Shown here one piece after another: positions 23,334 to 34,959 of a stretch of 64,000 bases of DNA (within the stretch, counting starts at the first letter, position 1; every line of letters begins with the position of its first letter). The notes beneath the pieces were generated by a model that was given only the letters and a program-made list of their open reading frames with translations, ran no database searches and was not told where the DNA came from. The stretch comes from Saussurea involucrata (taxonomy: Eukaryota; Streptophyta; Magnoliopsida; Asterales; Asteraceae), in contig CM066312.1 in NCBI GenBank assembly GCA_033807775.1, positions 24,773,696-24,837,695 of the forward strand, given 5' to 3'. The translations under genes were made by a program, and so were the position numbers.

Positions 23334-25017
23334 GTGACATTCGACGAAGCCGCAAATTTGGCTTCTGAACACAACAGTTCAGAACCCGGTTTAACTGGCG
23401 TGCTAGCTTCCGACCCTCCAAAGTCGGGATCTGCACAAGCGACAGTAAATCCGAATCATGCATCTTCATCGAATGCTGACTCTTCTAATTTAGATTTACT
23501 GTTTAAGTATTTTTATAATGACATAATTAATGCTCCTACTCCTCCTCTCTCAGCACAACCTAGACTTGAAGCTGCTCGTATTGAGGTTTCGGCGAATCTA
23601 TCCAGTCCGCTGCCTTCTACAAGCACGCCGTCCATCACTAGGGATACAACTCAACCGTTATCATCGACTTCAACTGATACTACTGTCCCCCCGGAGGAAC
23701 CTTCTATAAACCCGGAGATCGCTCCTAATGATTCGTCTTCCGCTACAATTGACGATCAACCTCTGAACTCCTCGGAACCAAAAGTTGTTCAACCTTCGGG
23801 GAATCCTCCCCCATCTCCTCCGAGAAACCAACCTGCTACACTTAAAGCAGTTCAAGACCTACCCTCTGGTGATTATGTGGATCCAGACACGTCTCACTCT
23901 ACTCAACAGCCGCTTCCACACACCACCAAGTGGACGAGAGCTCATCCCCTACATCAAATCATCGGTGATTCCTCCACTCCTGTTCAGACGCGAGGTGCCT
24001 CAGTCAACTTTTGTCTCTTCTCCGGCTTCTTAAGCAAGATCGAGCCGACGAACGTACGTGAAGCACTTGAAGATCCGGACTGGATCATCGCTATGCAAGA
24101 AGAGCTCAACCAATTTGAGGCTCTAAAGGTATGGCGACTGGTCCCACGTCCAACCCACAAAACGGTGATCGGCACCAAGTGGATTTTCAAGAATAAGAAC
24201 GACGAAGACGGCATCGTCGTACGCAACAAGGCACGTCTCGTGGCCAAGGGGTACCGTCAACAAGAAGGGATCGACTATGATGAGACCTACGCTCCGGTGG
24301 CAAGAATCGAGGCCATACGTATGTTCCTTGCATACGCCGCGCACAAGAACTTCACGGTCTTCCAAATGGATGTGAAGACCGCATTTCTCAACGGCGATAT
24401 CAAGGAAGAGGTGTACGTGTCGCAACCTGAAGGATTCGTGGACGATTCGAAGTCTGATCATGTCTACGTTCTAGACAAGGCGCTTTACGGTCTAAAGCAA
24501 GCTCCGCGAGCCTGGTACAACACTTTGTCCGAGTTTTTGATAAAGTCAAAATTCACACGAGGTAAAATCGATTCTACTTTGTTTATCAAAAATGAAAAAG
24601 GTCACATAGTTCTCGTTCAAGTGTATGTAGATGACATAATATTTGGTTCTACTAATCCCCAATATGCTAAGAACTTTGCCAATTTAATGGGAGAATTTTT
24701 TAAAATGAGTATGCTTTGTGAGATGAATTTCTTCCTTGATCTTCAGGTTAAACAACTGTCTACCGGGATATTCATAAACCAGGCTAAGTACATCCGGGAT
24801 ATTCTTAAGAAATTTCAGATGGAACAGTCCTCACCCATAAAAACTCCTATGGCACCCGGTACAAAGCTTCACGCCAATCCTAACGGACAGGATGTGAACA
24901 CCAAACTGTATCGGGGTATGATCGGTTCTTTGATGTATCTAAGCGCAAGTAGACCGGATATCATGTTTTCAACTTTTCTATGCGCCCGTTTTCAATCAAA
25001 ACCAAAAGAGTCTCATT
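23334..25017 (+). pseudogene. Reverse transcriptase of element B pol, cut by element C
   Basis: An open frame of about 560 codons. The first 240 are a Ser/Thr/Pro-rich linker from integrase. RT blocks follow: WRLVPRPTHKTVIGTKWIFKNK, ARLVAKGYRQQEGIDYDETYAPVAR, QMDVKTAFLNGDIKEEVYVSQPEGF, LDKALYGLKQAPRAWYN, catalytic YVDDIIFGSTN (about 24627) and MIGSLMYLSASRPDIM. The RT itself has no stop. The frame ends at SHL where element C inserted (target duplication TCATT, 25013-25017) and resumes in frame at 33786. Confidence 0.93.
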
Positions 25018-26643
25018 TGTAACAACCCGGAATTCCAAACATAGTTCAAATAGCATACATTGCATAACGTCGTTAAAACAAGAGATACATCATATAACAA
25101 ATATGGTCCCCTAGTCTTTACAAACATTCAATACATCATTATAAACGTTTACTTAGTAACTTTACATCATTACTAATAGCATGTTGTAACTACTAAACAC
25201 ATCGTAGTCTTCAACTACATAGTCCTCCCAAAAGCTATTCGCGGTTTAACCTTCTTATTTGCTCCTACTCGATCCACGACCTGGAATACATATTTTTAAA
25301 ACAAAATGAGGGTTAGACCTTGAGGTCTAGTGAGAAAATCCCCGTTAGTTAAAAACCATTTGTACAAACATCATACACATAACACACATAAAAATACCAA
25401 CTATGACTCATCCATCATGTATCTTTCCATCTCATTCTCTTGGCCATATTAATTGGTTGCGAGCCAATTAAGTAATTACACCACTGTACTGAATACAGCC
25501 AACACCACTGTCCCTCTGTACAGCCAACATACACCGGTCCTAAGCCCGGCCAACTAGCACCCATGCAGTATAATACTCATATAAACATAATATGCACATT
25601 ATTACACTCTTTCCACATATATGTATTCCAGTTAGAAAACATTTTAAGTAAAAACTCACTTGTTTGCTTATCCAAAACTCTTTCCAGTCTTCCACAAAGA
25701 ACCCAACTTTCACCTTTGATTCACATTATCTTAAACAATTGAATACATATATCTCTTTACCAAATAGAACACATAAGTCTTACTAAAGCTAAGAACTCTA
25801 AAGAACTCAAATCCTCAAATGTTACCCCCAAACCCGAACTTAAGTCAGGTCCATAGTACATTCAGTCCTCATTCATTCTCTATCCATGAATTAACAAAAC
25901 ACAGGCTACTGGATACTTAAAAGAATCAAAACTCTCAAAGTTTGATTAATCAGCTAAAGTATCCGGACAACACAACCTTTCCAGACAACACCAACTTTCC
26001 GGACAGCATAACTTTCCGGACGGCATAAACAATCCGGACGACACCCGGAAACCAAAGTAACCCGGATACCATCCGGTATCTTATATCATCTGGAAACCAT
26101 TGAAAAGAAAGACTTACCCGGATAAAAGACTCGTCCGGACACCTATAGAACATCATCCGGACACTACCAACAAAACTACCCGGATACCTTCATCCTATCC
26201 GGAAACCTCTGTCGGTTTGCATATTTTCAACCCAGAATTGACTGAATTTAACCTAAATCATGAAATCGAGTATTCTACTCCGATAGGAACCATCTATTAT
26301 CAATTACACACATAAATTGTAAAGGAACATACCTTAATACCTCTTCAAAGCACACCAAATGATGTCTTAACCACAAGACTCTTTCTTTTCTTCTTCTTAG
26401 CTCCAAGAACACACACACATACACTTAAACTTTCTGGATGAATCTGCTGAAATGAAAATATCTAAAAGTCTAAAGGGATAATATCTAATCCAATTTACCA
26501 CTTTAGTCCCTAAATTATCCACTAATGACCAAAATACCTTTAACTTATAAATTAATCCAAACTTACCCTAAACATCAATTATAAAGTTACTAATTTTTAA
26601 CGGAAAAGAGATTTTAACTAACGGACTTACCCGGGGTATTACA
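25018..26643 (-). repeat. 3' LTR of element C
   Basis: 1626 bp, matching 32160-33785. Contains a cluster of 12 CCGG tetramers at about 25960-26205 resembling the motif clusters in the leader introns of element B. Confidence 0.95.
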
Positions 26644-26662
26644 TCATCTCCCCCTTAAAAGA
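26644..26662 (-). other. Polypurine tract of element C
   Basis: Minus strand TTTTAAGGGGGAGATGA directly abuts the 3' LTR. Confidence 0.85.
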
Positions 26663-26681
26663 ATTCTGTCCCGGAATTCGG

Positions 26682-27758
26682 TTAAGCAAAGAGGTATAGA
26701 TACTTAGTTCTCATTTCGGATTCTGATTCCCAAGTAGCATCCTGACCCTTATGATGTCTCCACTGAACTTTCACTTGTCTAATTACTTTGTTCCGCAACT
26801 CTTTAACCTTGTGATCAACTATTGCTTCTGGTTCCTCCACATAATTCAGCTTTTCATCAACTTGTATGTCGGGTAGAGAAACTGCTTGATATGGCGTAGC
26901 TAAACACTTTCGAAAATTCGATACATGAAACGCGTTGTGAATCCTGCTTAACTCTGGCGGAATATCCAATCTGTATGCTACTTCACCTATCCTTTCTGTA
27001 ATTGCAAACGGTCCAATGTACCTCGGGCTCAGTTTACCTTGTTTCCTAAATCGGATGACTCCTTTCCAAGGCGAGACTTTTAACATTACAAAATCTCCAA
27101 CTTGGAATTCTAACGGTTTTCGGCGTCGGTCGGCGTAGCTTTTCTGTCTGTCTTGAGCCACTTTCAATCTTTCCCGAATCTGAGTAACCTTATCCGCGGT
27201 TAACTGAACTATATCCGGCCCTGCTAGCTGTTTCTCTCCCACTTCATTCCAACACAAAGGAGTTCGGCATTTTCTACCATACAAAACTTCAAACGGTGCA
27301 GCTTGAATGCTGGAATGATAACTGTTATTGTAGGCAAATTCGATCAATGGTAAATGTTTATCCCACGATCCACCTAAGTCAACAATGCAAGCCCGGAGCA
27401 TATCTTCTAATGTCTGAATCATTCGTTCACTCTGACCGTCAGTTTGAGGATGATATGTTGTGTTTAACTTTATCTGCGTCCCCATTTCCTTTTGAAAACT
27501 TCTCAAGAATCTTGAAGTAAAACGACTATCACGATCAGAAATGATCGAGATTGGAACTCCATGTCGAGTTACTATTTCGTCAATGTACAATTTAGCTAAT
27601 CGTTCCAATGAATCAGTTTCCTTTATCGGTAAAAAGTGTGCAGACTTCGTCAACCGGTCGACTATCACCCAAATAGAATCAAATCCCTTCGGAGTCCTTG
27701 GTAGCTTTGTGATGAAATCTGTAGTAATCTGATCCCATTTCCACATCGGTATTTCTAA
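26682..27758 (-). pseudogene. Integrase core and chromodomain of element C
   Basis: An open frame from 27746 (354 aa), continuous with the upstream pol frame except for one TGA at 27761-27759. The integrase catalytic triad is visible: VIVDRLTKSAHF (D30), SDRDSRF (D71) and QSERM (E107), a D-X35-E spacing. The GPF/Y-like region (KLSPRYIGPFAI) and FHVSNFRKC follow. The last 60 residues form a chromodomain (EAIVDHKVKELRNKVIRQVKVQWRHH in parts, then ATWESE), which in chromoviruses directs integration to particular chromatin. Apart from the single stop this is intact, so the copy is only lightly damaged here. Confidence 0.93.
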
Positions 27759-30483
27759 TCATTGTAACTGACCAAACGGCTTTTGATGTTCAATCTTTAC
27801 CTTCTTACAAGTAGTACAACCTTCCACATGTTGAGCAATGCTTCTTTTTATTCCCGACCACCAATAGAATTGTTTTAGGTCTTTGTACATCTTATTCCTA
27901 CCTGGATGAATAGAGAATCGAGATTGATGAGCTTCTTGTAGTACACGATCACGTAAACCACCCAAACGAGGCACCCAGATTCTATTTCCCAAACACAACA
28001 ACCCACGATCATCTTTTACAAGCAATGCTGATATACCCATTAACCGTTCTGGTTTTAAGTGTTCTTCTTGAAAAGCTTCTATTTGACACTTCTGCAATTC
28101 GTCAAAGATGTTAGGTAGGAGTTCAGCTCGTAGTGAAATAGCTTTTATTGTTCCACTCCTTTCTTGACAACTTAGTGCATCAGCTACCACATTCGCCTTT
28201 CCCGGATGATAAAGGATTTCACAGTCGTAATCATTCACCAATTCTAGCCATCTTCTTTGCCTCATATTTAGTTCCTTCTGATTGAAAAGATGTTGGAGAC
28301 TCTTATGATCAGTATAAGTTTGACATTTAGAGCCGTAAAGGTAATGTCTCCAAATCTTCAACGCGAAAACAACTGCTGCCAGTTCCATGTCGTGCGTAGG
28401 ATACTGTCTTTCATGATCTTTTAACTGACGAGAAGCATAAGCAATAACCTTTCCACGCTGCATTAGTACACAACCCAATCCCAATTTGGAAGCATCACTG
28501 TAAACAACAAAATCATCGTAACCTTCAGGTAATGCTAGTATCGGTGCGCTACAGAGTTTCTCTTTCAATATTCGGAATGCTTCATCCTGTTCTGCTTTCC
28601 ATTCGAACTTTAGATTCTTCCGGGTTAGCTTAGTGAGAGGCGTAGCGATACGAGAAAAATCTTTTATAAACTTTCGATAGTAACTGGCTAAACCCAGAAA
28701 ACTTCGTACTTCGGTTGGCGTTCTCGGCGGTTCCCACTTTTCAACTGCTGCTACTTTCATTGGATCAACTTGAATACCTTTCTCAGAAACTACATGTCCG
28801 AGAAACTGAACTTCTCGTAGCCAGAATTCACATTTAGAGAACTTAGCGTATAACTGTTCCTTCTTTAACAATTCCATAATTAACCGAAGATGTTGTGCGT
28901 GATCCTCTTTGGATTGGGAATAGATAAGTATATCATCGATAAATACAATAACAAATCTATCGAGATACGACTTACATACCCGATTCATTAAATCCATAAA
29001 AGCAGCTGGAGCGTTCGTCAATCCAAAAGGCATCACTAAGAATTCATAGTGACCATACCGTGTGCGAAAAGCAGTTTTCAGAACGTCTTCTTCTTTAACC
29101 TTCAGTTGATGGTAGCCAGATCTTAGATCAATCTTGGAGAAATAACAAACTCCAACTAATTGATCGAAGAGGTCATCAATTCTGGGAAGCGGATATTTGT
29201 TCTTGATCGTGCGCTTATTCAGTTCCCGATAATCAATACACATCCTCATCGAACCATCCTTCTTTTTCACAAACAGAACCGGTGCTCCCCACGGTGAAGA
29301 ACTGGGTCTGATGAAGCCTTTATCTGAAAGATCTTGCAGTTGAGTCATCATCTCTTTCATCTCTGGAGGTGCCAAACGATACAGTGCACGGGCAACAGGA
29401 GCGGCTCCAGGAATCAGATCTATACCAAACTCTACTTGTCTAACGGGCGGAAGGCTAGTCAAATCTTCTGGAAAAACTTCCGGAAATTCACGAACAACCG
29501 GAATATCTCCCAGCTTATTCTTTTCTAGCTTAATATCTATCACATAAGCTAAGTAACTTGAGCATCCTTTATTGATACACTTACGAGCTTTCAACAAAGA
29601 GATAAGGAAAGACTGATGATTTCTACGGTCACCATAAATCACTACTGGTCCCTTCTCAGGTAAGACAACATTTATCAACTTCTTATCACAAACTATATTA
29701 GCCTGATTCTCGGCTAACCAATCCATTCCCACTACCACATCAAATTCGATCAAGGCTATAGGAAATAACTGAATAGGCACTCCACACCCATCTATGTTTA
29801 TCACAGAACTATCAAATACCTCATTAACCGGTACTTGATTATCATTAGCCGTATATACCATTAATGCATGATCTAACACTTTAGGCTTTAAATGCATATA
29901 GGCAGCAAAAGAAGGCGACACAAACGATCGGTTTGCACCGAAATCAAATAACACTTTAGCACGTGTAGAATTTATTAAGAATGTACCTGTAACCACATCG
30001 GGAGTCTCATCTGCTTCTTGCTCTGTCATCTGGAAGGCACGGCCCCTTGCTCTTGGTACTTCTGGCCTTGGTACCACCGGTCTAACACCCGTTGGTCTTA
30101 CTGACCTACCACCCAGTTGTATTCTCCTCAGTGGACAATCGGACTGAAGGTGATCAGGAGAATTGCACGAGTAACAAAATCTAACTACTCGACAGTCTTT
30201 AGCAATATGGCCGATATTTCCACACTTATAACAGTTTCTAGGATCCACTTGACAACTTCCTTGATGAAAACGGTGGCACTTTGGGCAAGGTCTTTCAACT
30301 GGTCGGAAAGGTGGACGGTTATCAAATCGCTGAAACCTGGACTTCTTCGGATCATACTGCGGTCCTTCCCACTTTCTTTTCCCCATATTCTTATCACTAG
30401 TACTTCTCCCTTTATCTTGTTCCACGATTTCCGCGACGTCTACTGCGGCGGAAAACGTTTCTGGTCCTTTAGCAATCACAAAA
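27759..30483 (-). pseudogene. gag C-terminus, protease, RT, RNase H and integrase zinc domain of element C
   Basis: One open frame of about 908 codons after the Cassandra insertion. In order: three zinc knuckles (CPKCHRFHQGSC, CYKCGNIGHIAKDC, CYSCNSPDHLQSDC), protease with FDFGANRSF where D-S-G-A is expected, so the active-site Ser is Phe; RT with KIDLRSGYHQL and catalytic FIDDILIYS; RNase H with VVYSDASKLGLG, YTDHKSLQHL and VVADALS; and the integrase HHCC region (HPGRNKMYKDL ... CTTCKK). The frame reads upstream into the Cassandra LTR, so its apparent first 81 residues (from 30728) are not gag. The protease change alone would block polyprotein maturation. Confidence 0.94.
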
Positions 30484-30759
30484 TGTAACACCCCGCTTAC
30501 CACGACACAATATTGTCCGCTTTGCCCCACTGGCTCACGGCTTTGTTCTTGGCGACCTGGCAAGGACTTCGCAAGGACTTCCCAGGAGGTCACCCATCCT
30601 GGTACTACTCCCACCCAAGCACGCTTAACCACAGAGTTCCCAAGGAACCCGCATGCTTGTGGCCCCAAAACGCGTTGTGTCTGGTAAGGCCAAGGTTTAC
30701 TAATATACCCAGCATCTCTCCTGTCCACGGCCGATGTGGGATATGCCTAAGGTGTTACA
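30484..30759 (-). repeat. 3' LTR of Cassandra element
   Basis: 276 bp, TGTAACACC on either strand end, differing from the other LTR by a single base that I can see (TATACCC against TATATCC near 30710 / 31069). Confidence 0.95.
30571..30639 (-). other. 5S rRNA-derived segment with pol III internal promoter (3' LTR)
   Basis: Minus strand reads AACTCTGTGGTTAAGCGTG, then CTTGGGTGGGAGTAGTACC and AGGATGGGTGACCTCCTGGG, matching the 3' half of plant 5S rRNA including the A-box and C-box of the TFIIIA-type internal control region. Mature 5S termini are missing, so it is not a 5S gene. Confidence 0.92.
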
Positions 30760-30842
30760 CACACCCCCCCTTAGGGACTCATCGTCCTCGATGAGGTTTG
30801 CCCTACCATCCCGAACGGCACAGGAGTGGCTCTGATACCATT
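30760..30842 (-). other. Internal domain of Cassandra: polypurine tract and PBS
   Basis: Minus strand: TGGTATCAGAGCC at 30840-30828 (initiator tRNA-Met primer site), and AAGGGGGGGTGTG next to the 3' LTR. No coding capacity. Confidence 0.93.
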
Positions 30843-31118
30843 TGTAACACCCCGCTTACCACGACACAATATTGTCCGCTTTGCCCCACTGGCTCACGGC
30901 TTTGTTCTTGGCGACCTGGCAAGGACTTCGCAAGGACTTCCCAGGAGGTCACCCATCCTGGTACTACTCCCACCCAAGCACGCTTAACCACAGAGTTCCC
31001 AAGGAACCCGCATGCTTGTGGCCCCAAAACGCGTTGTGTCTGGTAAGGCCAAGGTTTACTAATATATCCAGCATCTCTCCTGTCCACGGCCGATGTGGGA
31101 TATGCCTAAGGTGTTACA
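30843..31118 (-). repeat. 5' LTR of Cassandra element
   Basis: 276 bp, nearly identical to 30484-30759, followed outside by the CAAAA duplication. Confidence 0.95.
30930..30998 (-). other. 5S rRNA-derived segment (5' LTR of Cassandra)
   Basis: Same 5S-like block as at 30571-30639, offset by 359 bp, with the A-box and C-box retained. Confidence 0.92.
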
Positions 31119-31123
31119 CAAAA

Positions 31124-31895
31124 CTTCTGACTTCTGCATTCAATCCAAAGATAAACCTTTCAATCTTCATGGCCTCCGTAGCAACGTAGTATTCCGCAAA
31201 ACGAGACTTTTCCAAGAAGCGAGCGGTGTAGTCCCGAACTGACAAATTCCCTTGCTGTAAGTTCATAAACTCCCCTTCCAATTGTTTAACTGCGGCTTGA
31301 GGACAAAACTGTTTCCTAAAAGCTATCACGAATTCTTCCCAAGAGTAAGTAGAATATATATATCAGATCCTCCCGAGGACATATGTGCCTCCCACCAGTA
31401 TAGGGCATCGCCTTTCAACATTGCAGTTCCATAGAGTACTCTATCCTCTTCAACGCATTTACTAGTCTTGAATATAGCTTCTATTTCTTTCAGCCACTTC
31501 ATAGCTTTCACTGGATCCCGATCTCCCGAGTAAGTTGGAGGCTTACAACTTAAGAACATTTTATAGTCATACTTTCTTAGTACTGGTGTGATTGTAGGTG
31601 TAATAGGCATCTCGTCTTCCTGACCAGGATCTGGTGTATCAGCTTCATTATGACGAGTTCGATCAAAAATGGCTTGTATACTGGCCTGCAGTCTTCCTAT
31701 TTTGGCTGTTAAATCGTCCCTAGTAACAAATTCATTACCTCGCGGCGGAGCTCCACTCCCAGTTCTACCCACAATTCCGCCTACAATTCTGCCTCCACCT
31801 CTTTCTCCCCCTCTTCCCCTTCCTCCGGCTATTGGGTTTGTTCTATTCGGATTTCCTCCTCCTTCCCGATTCGTTTGTCTAGTACCACTTGCCAT
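31124..31895 (-). pseudogene. gag N-terminal part of element C
   Basis: Starts at ATG 31895 with a Gly/Arg-rich head (residues 18-45) and continues through the Gypsy gag block (FLSCKPPTYSGDRDPVKAMKWL, in parts; LKGDALYWWE). A frameshift in a TATATATAT run near 31355 moves the rest to another frame (31329-31114: FRKQFCPQAAVKQLEGEF, LSVRDYTARF). The gene is then interrupted by Cassandra and resumes at 30483. Capsid protein of the chromovirus; non-functional here. Confidence 0.9.
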
Positions 31896-32145
31896 TCTGT
31901 TGATTCAAACAAGGTTAATATACACATAAGCACATACCCCATATAACAAGGTATTCCAGTTCAAACATGTACCTGTAAGATCACAATTACACTAGCCAGG
32001 TGTAAAATGAAATTACTTTACATGATGTTACTTCTACCTTTTTTTATATTTAACACCCCAAGGTTCTACAATAATAGGGACATCCTACTTCACATGCAGT
32101 TTAAGTCTAGGTACAGATACTAATACCTAAATCCCTTAAACTAGG
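31896..32145 (-). other. Untranslated leader of element C
   Basis: Lies between primer-binding site and gag start; no further feature seen. Confidence 0.7.
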
Positions 32146-32157
32146 GCTCTGATACCA
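32146..32157 (-). other. Primer-binding site of element C
   Basis: Minus strand TGGTATCAGAGC, two bases from the 5' LTR end; initiator tRNA-Met type. Confidence 0.92.
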
Positions 32158-32159
32158 TC

Positions 32160-33785
32160 TGTAACAACCTGGAATTCCAAACATAGTTCAAATAGCATAC
32201 ATTGCATAACGTCGTTAAAACAAGAGATACATCATATAACAAATATGGTCCCCTAGTCTTTACAAACATTCAATACATCATTATAAACGTTTACTTAGTA
32301 ACTTTACATCATTACTAATAGCATGCTGTAACTACTAAACACATCGTAGTCTTCAACTACATAGTCCTCCCAAAAGCTATTCGCGGTTTAACCTTCTTAT
32401 TTGCTCCTACTCGATCCACGACCTGGAATACATATTTTTAAAACAAAATGAGGGTTAGACCTTGAGGTCTAGTGAGAAAATCCCCGTTAGTTAAAAACCA
32501 TTTGTACAAACATCATACACATAACACACATAAAAATACCAACTATGACTCATGCATCATGTATCTTTCCATCTCATTCTCTTGGCCATATTAATTGGTT
32601 GCGAGCCAATAAATTAATTACACCACTGTACTGAATACAGCCAACACCACTGTCCCTCTGTACAGCCAACATACACCGGTCCTAAGCCCGGCCAACTAGC
32701 ACCCATGCAGTATAATACTCTATATAAACATAATATGCACATTATTACACTCATTCCACATATATGTATTCCAGTTAGAAAACATTTTAAGTAAAAACTC
32801 ACTTGTTTGCTTATCCAAAACTCTTTCCAGTCTTCCACAAAGAACTCAGCTTTCACCTCTGATTCACAGTATCTGAAACAATTGAATACAGATATCTCTT
32901 TACCAAATAGAACACATAAGTCTTACTAAAGCTAAGAACTCTAAAGAACTCAAATCCTCAAATGTTGCCCCAAACCCGAACTTAAGTCAGGTCCACAGTA
33001 CATTCAATCCTCATTCATTCTCTATCCATGAATTAACAAAACACAGGCTACTGGATACTTAAAAGCATCAAAACTCTCAAAGTTTGATTAATCAGCTAAA
33101 GTATCCGGACAACACAACCTTTCCTGACAACACCAACTTTCCGGACAGCATAACTTTCCGGACGGCATAAACAATCCGGACGACACCCGGAAACCAAAGT
33201 AACCCGGATACCATCCGGTATCTTATATCATCCGGAAACCATTGAAAAGAAAGACTTACCCGGATAAAAGACTCGTCCGGACACCTATAGAACATCATCC
33301 GGACACTACCAACAAAACTACCCGGATACCTTCATCCTATCCAGAAACCTCTATCGGTTTGCATATTTTCAACCCAGAATTGACTGAATTTAACCTAAAT
33401 CATGAAATCGACTATTCTACTCTGATAGGAACCATCTATTATCAATTACACACATAAATTGTAAAGGAACATACCTTAATACCTCTTCAAAGCACACCAA
33501 ATGATATCTTAACCACAAGACTCTTTCTTTTCTTCTTCTTAGCTCCAAGAACACACACACATACACTTAAACTTTCTGGATGAACCTGCTGAAATGAAAA
33601 TATCTAAAAGTCTAAAGGGATAATATCTAATCCAATTTACCACTTTAGTCCCTAAATTATCCACTAATGACCAAAATACCTTTAACTTATAAATTAATCC
33701 AAACTCACCCTAAACATCAATTATAAAGTTACTAATTTTTAACGGAAAAGAGATTTTAACTAACGGACTTACCCGGGGTATTACA
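32160..33785 (-). repeat. 5' LTR of element C
   Basis: 1626 bp, partner of 25018-26643. The CCGG cluster lies at about 33103-33345. Confidence 0.95.
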
Positions 33786-34344
33786 TCATTTAACTGCTAT
33801 AAAAAGAATTTTTCGTTATTTACGTGGTACTGCTGATCTTGGCTTGTGGTACCCGAAAGAGACAGGTTTTGAGTTATACGCTTATTCCGATGCGGACCAC
33901 GCGGGCAGCATGATGGACCGGAAGAGCACCTCGGGGCATGTGCAGTTTTTGGGAGATAGTCTGGTGAGTTGGGCGTCCAAGAAGCAGCAGTGCGTTTCTA
34001 CGTCAACTGCCGAGGCGGAGTACGTGGCCGCCGCAAGCTGCTGTTCTCAAGTCATCTGGATGCGGACGCAACTCAAAGACTACGACTTTATGTATGTCAA
34101 GGTGCCTATTTACTGCGACTTGAAGAGCGTCATCGCCATATCCAGCAACACGGTCCAACACACTAAGACGAAGCACATCGACGTTCGGTATCACTTAATC
34201 AAGGATCACGTTGGAAGAGGTACAGTCGAACTCTACTTTGTAAGTACTGAGCATCAATTAGCAGACCTATTTACAAAACCCTTGGACGAAAAATGCTTTA
34301 ATACTCTTGTGTCCAATTTAGGTATGCTAAATCTGAAGACTTAA
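33786..34344 (+). pseudogene. RNase H domain of element B pol (after element C)
   Basis: Continues the B pol frame straight after the TCATT duplication: AIKRIFRYLRGT, LGLWYPKETGF, AYSDADHAGS, MDRKSTSGHVQFLGDSLVSW, STSTAEAEYVAAAS, YCDLKSVIAISSN, HIDVRYHLIKDHV and QLADLFTKPLDEKCF, ending at TAA 34342. It is open throughout. YCDLKS replaces the usual YCD-S-KS, a minor change next to a catalytic Asp. The hybrid with RT (ending 25017) would be complete if element C were absent. Confidence 0.93.
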
Positions 34345-34607
34345 TCCGATTGTATGCCCGTTACAAGTTCCATACAACTACGAGCAATTGTCTACTCATC
34401 ATCCGGTGTTTACACTCCTGATGATTGAGCATACACTTTCTTGCACTTGTATTCTACTTGTTTCAGTTACACAGTTAGATTAAGTCTCTGTATTTATTAG
34501 GTAGATTTCGCTTGTTTCCTTTCTTTCTACGTATGTTTTCCTTTTCTTTCATATTGTCGTCTACTTTTATCTACTTATATATGTGCTTTCACGAGTGTTC
34601 ATCTGTT
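34345..34607 (+). other. Spacer after element B pol
   Basis: T-rich; no frame or motif recognised. Confidence 0.5.
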
Positions 34608-34872
34608 CAGGGGGAGCACTCACCGGTATCAGGTAAGTCTACTCTATTATTGAGGGGGAGCGTCACACACAATTTTTTTTATCTGAGGAAAAGTATTTTT
34701 TTGTGTGTGTGGATACTCCCGTGTGTTTTTCAACTTATGTTCATCAATTGAGGGGGAGCGACACAGAGTTTTTTCTTTAAATGTCCCAAAGCCTTTTTTT
34801 TGTCGAACTCTCCATTGCACTATCCGAGGGGGAGCAAGTTTTTTTCCCCATACTCAGTATGAGGGGGAGCGA
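34608..34872 (+). other. Multiple polypurine tracts of element B
   Basis: Five GGGGGAGC tracts at 34610, 34654, 34752, 34828 and 34863, usually preceded by TGA or CGA. Arrays of this kind downstream of pol are a known Sirevirus trait. They lie some 19 kb (4.9 kb without element D) from the 3' LTR, because ORF3 is placed between. Confidence 0.85.
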
Positions 34873-34959
34873 GAGAAGGTTCGTTTCTGAACTCCAAATA
34901 GTCTTATTTTTGCGAACTCTCATCGAACAAGACATTTTTTTTGAAAATTCAAAGTATCC

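Larger units (their letters stand above)
30484..31118 (-). mobile_element. Cassandra-type TRIM retrotransposon
   Basis: 635 bp: two 276-bp LTRs (30484-30759 and 30843-31118) around an 83-bp internal part that contains only a polypurine tract and a primer-binding site. Flanked by exact CAAAA duplications (30479-30483 and 31119-31123). Each LTR contains a segment clearly matching plant 5S rRNA on the minus strand, the hallmark of Cassandra. It encodes no protein and must be moved by enzymes of other elements. It interrupts element C gag; removing it with one CAAAA restores the gag frame. Confidence 0.96.
25018..33785 (-). mobile_element. Element C: chromodomain Ty3/Gypsy retrotransposon (Tekay-like)
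   Basis: LTRs 25018-26643 and 32160-33785 are each 1626 bp (TGTAACAAC...GTATTACA) and are flanked by TCATT duplications (25013-25017, 33786-33790). Minus-strand order: 5' LTR, PBS, gag, protease, RT, RNase H, integrase, chromodomain, polypurine tract, 3' LTR. RT before integrase defines Ty3/Gypsy; the C-terminal chromodomain defines a chromovirus, and its sequence suggests the Tekay group. LTRs differ at roughly 25 sites by eye (about 98.5% identical). Total 8768 bp including the 635-bp Cassandra insertion. Confidence 0.95.

Noticed and set aside
30571..30998. Two 5S rRNA genes
   Set aside because: Only the inner and 3' part of 5S is present, within LTRs; the mature ends are missing, so these are Cassandra 5S-derived domains.
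30513..31189. Plus-strand frames of 82-105 aa that are nearly identical in two places
   Set aside because: They are antisense readings of the two Cassandra LTRs.
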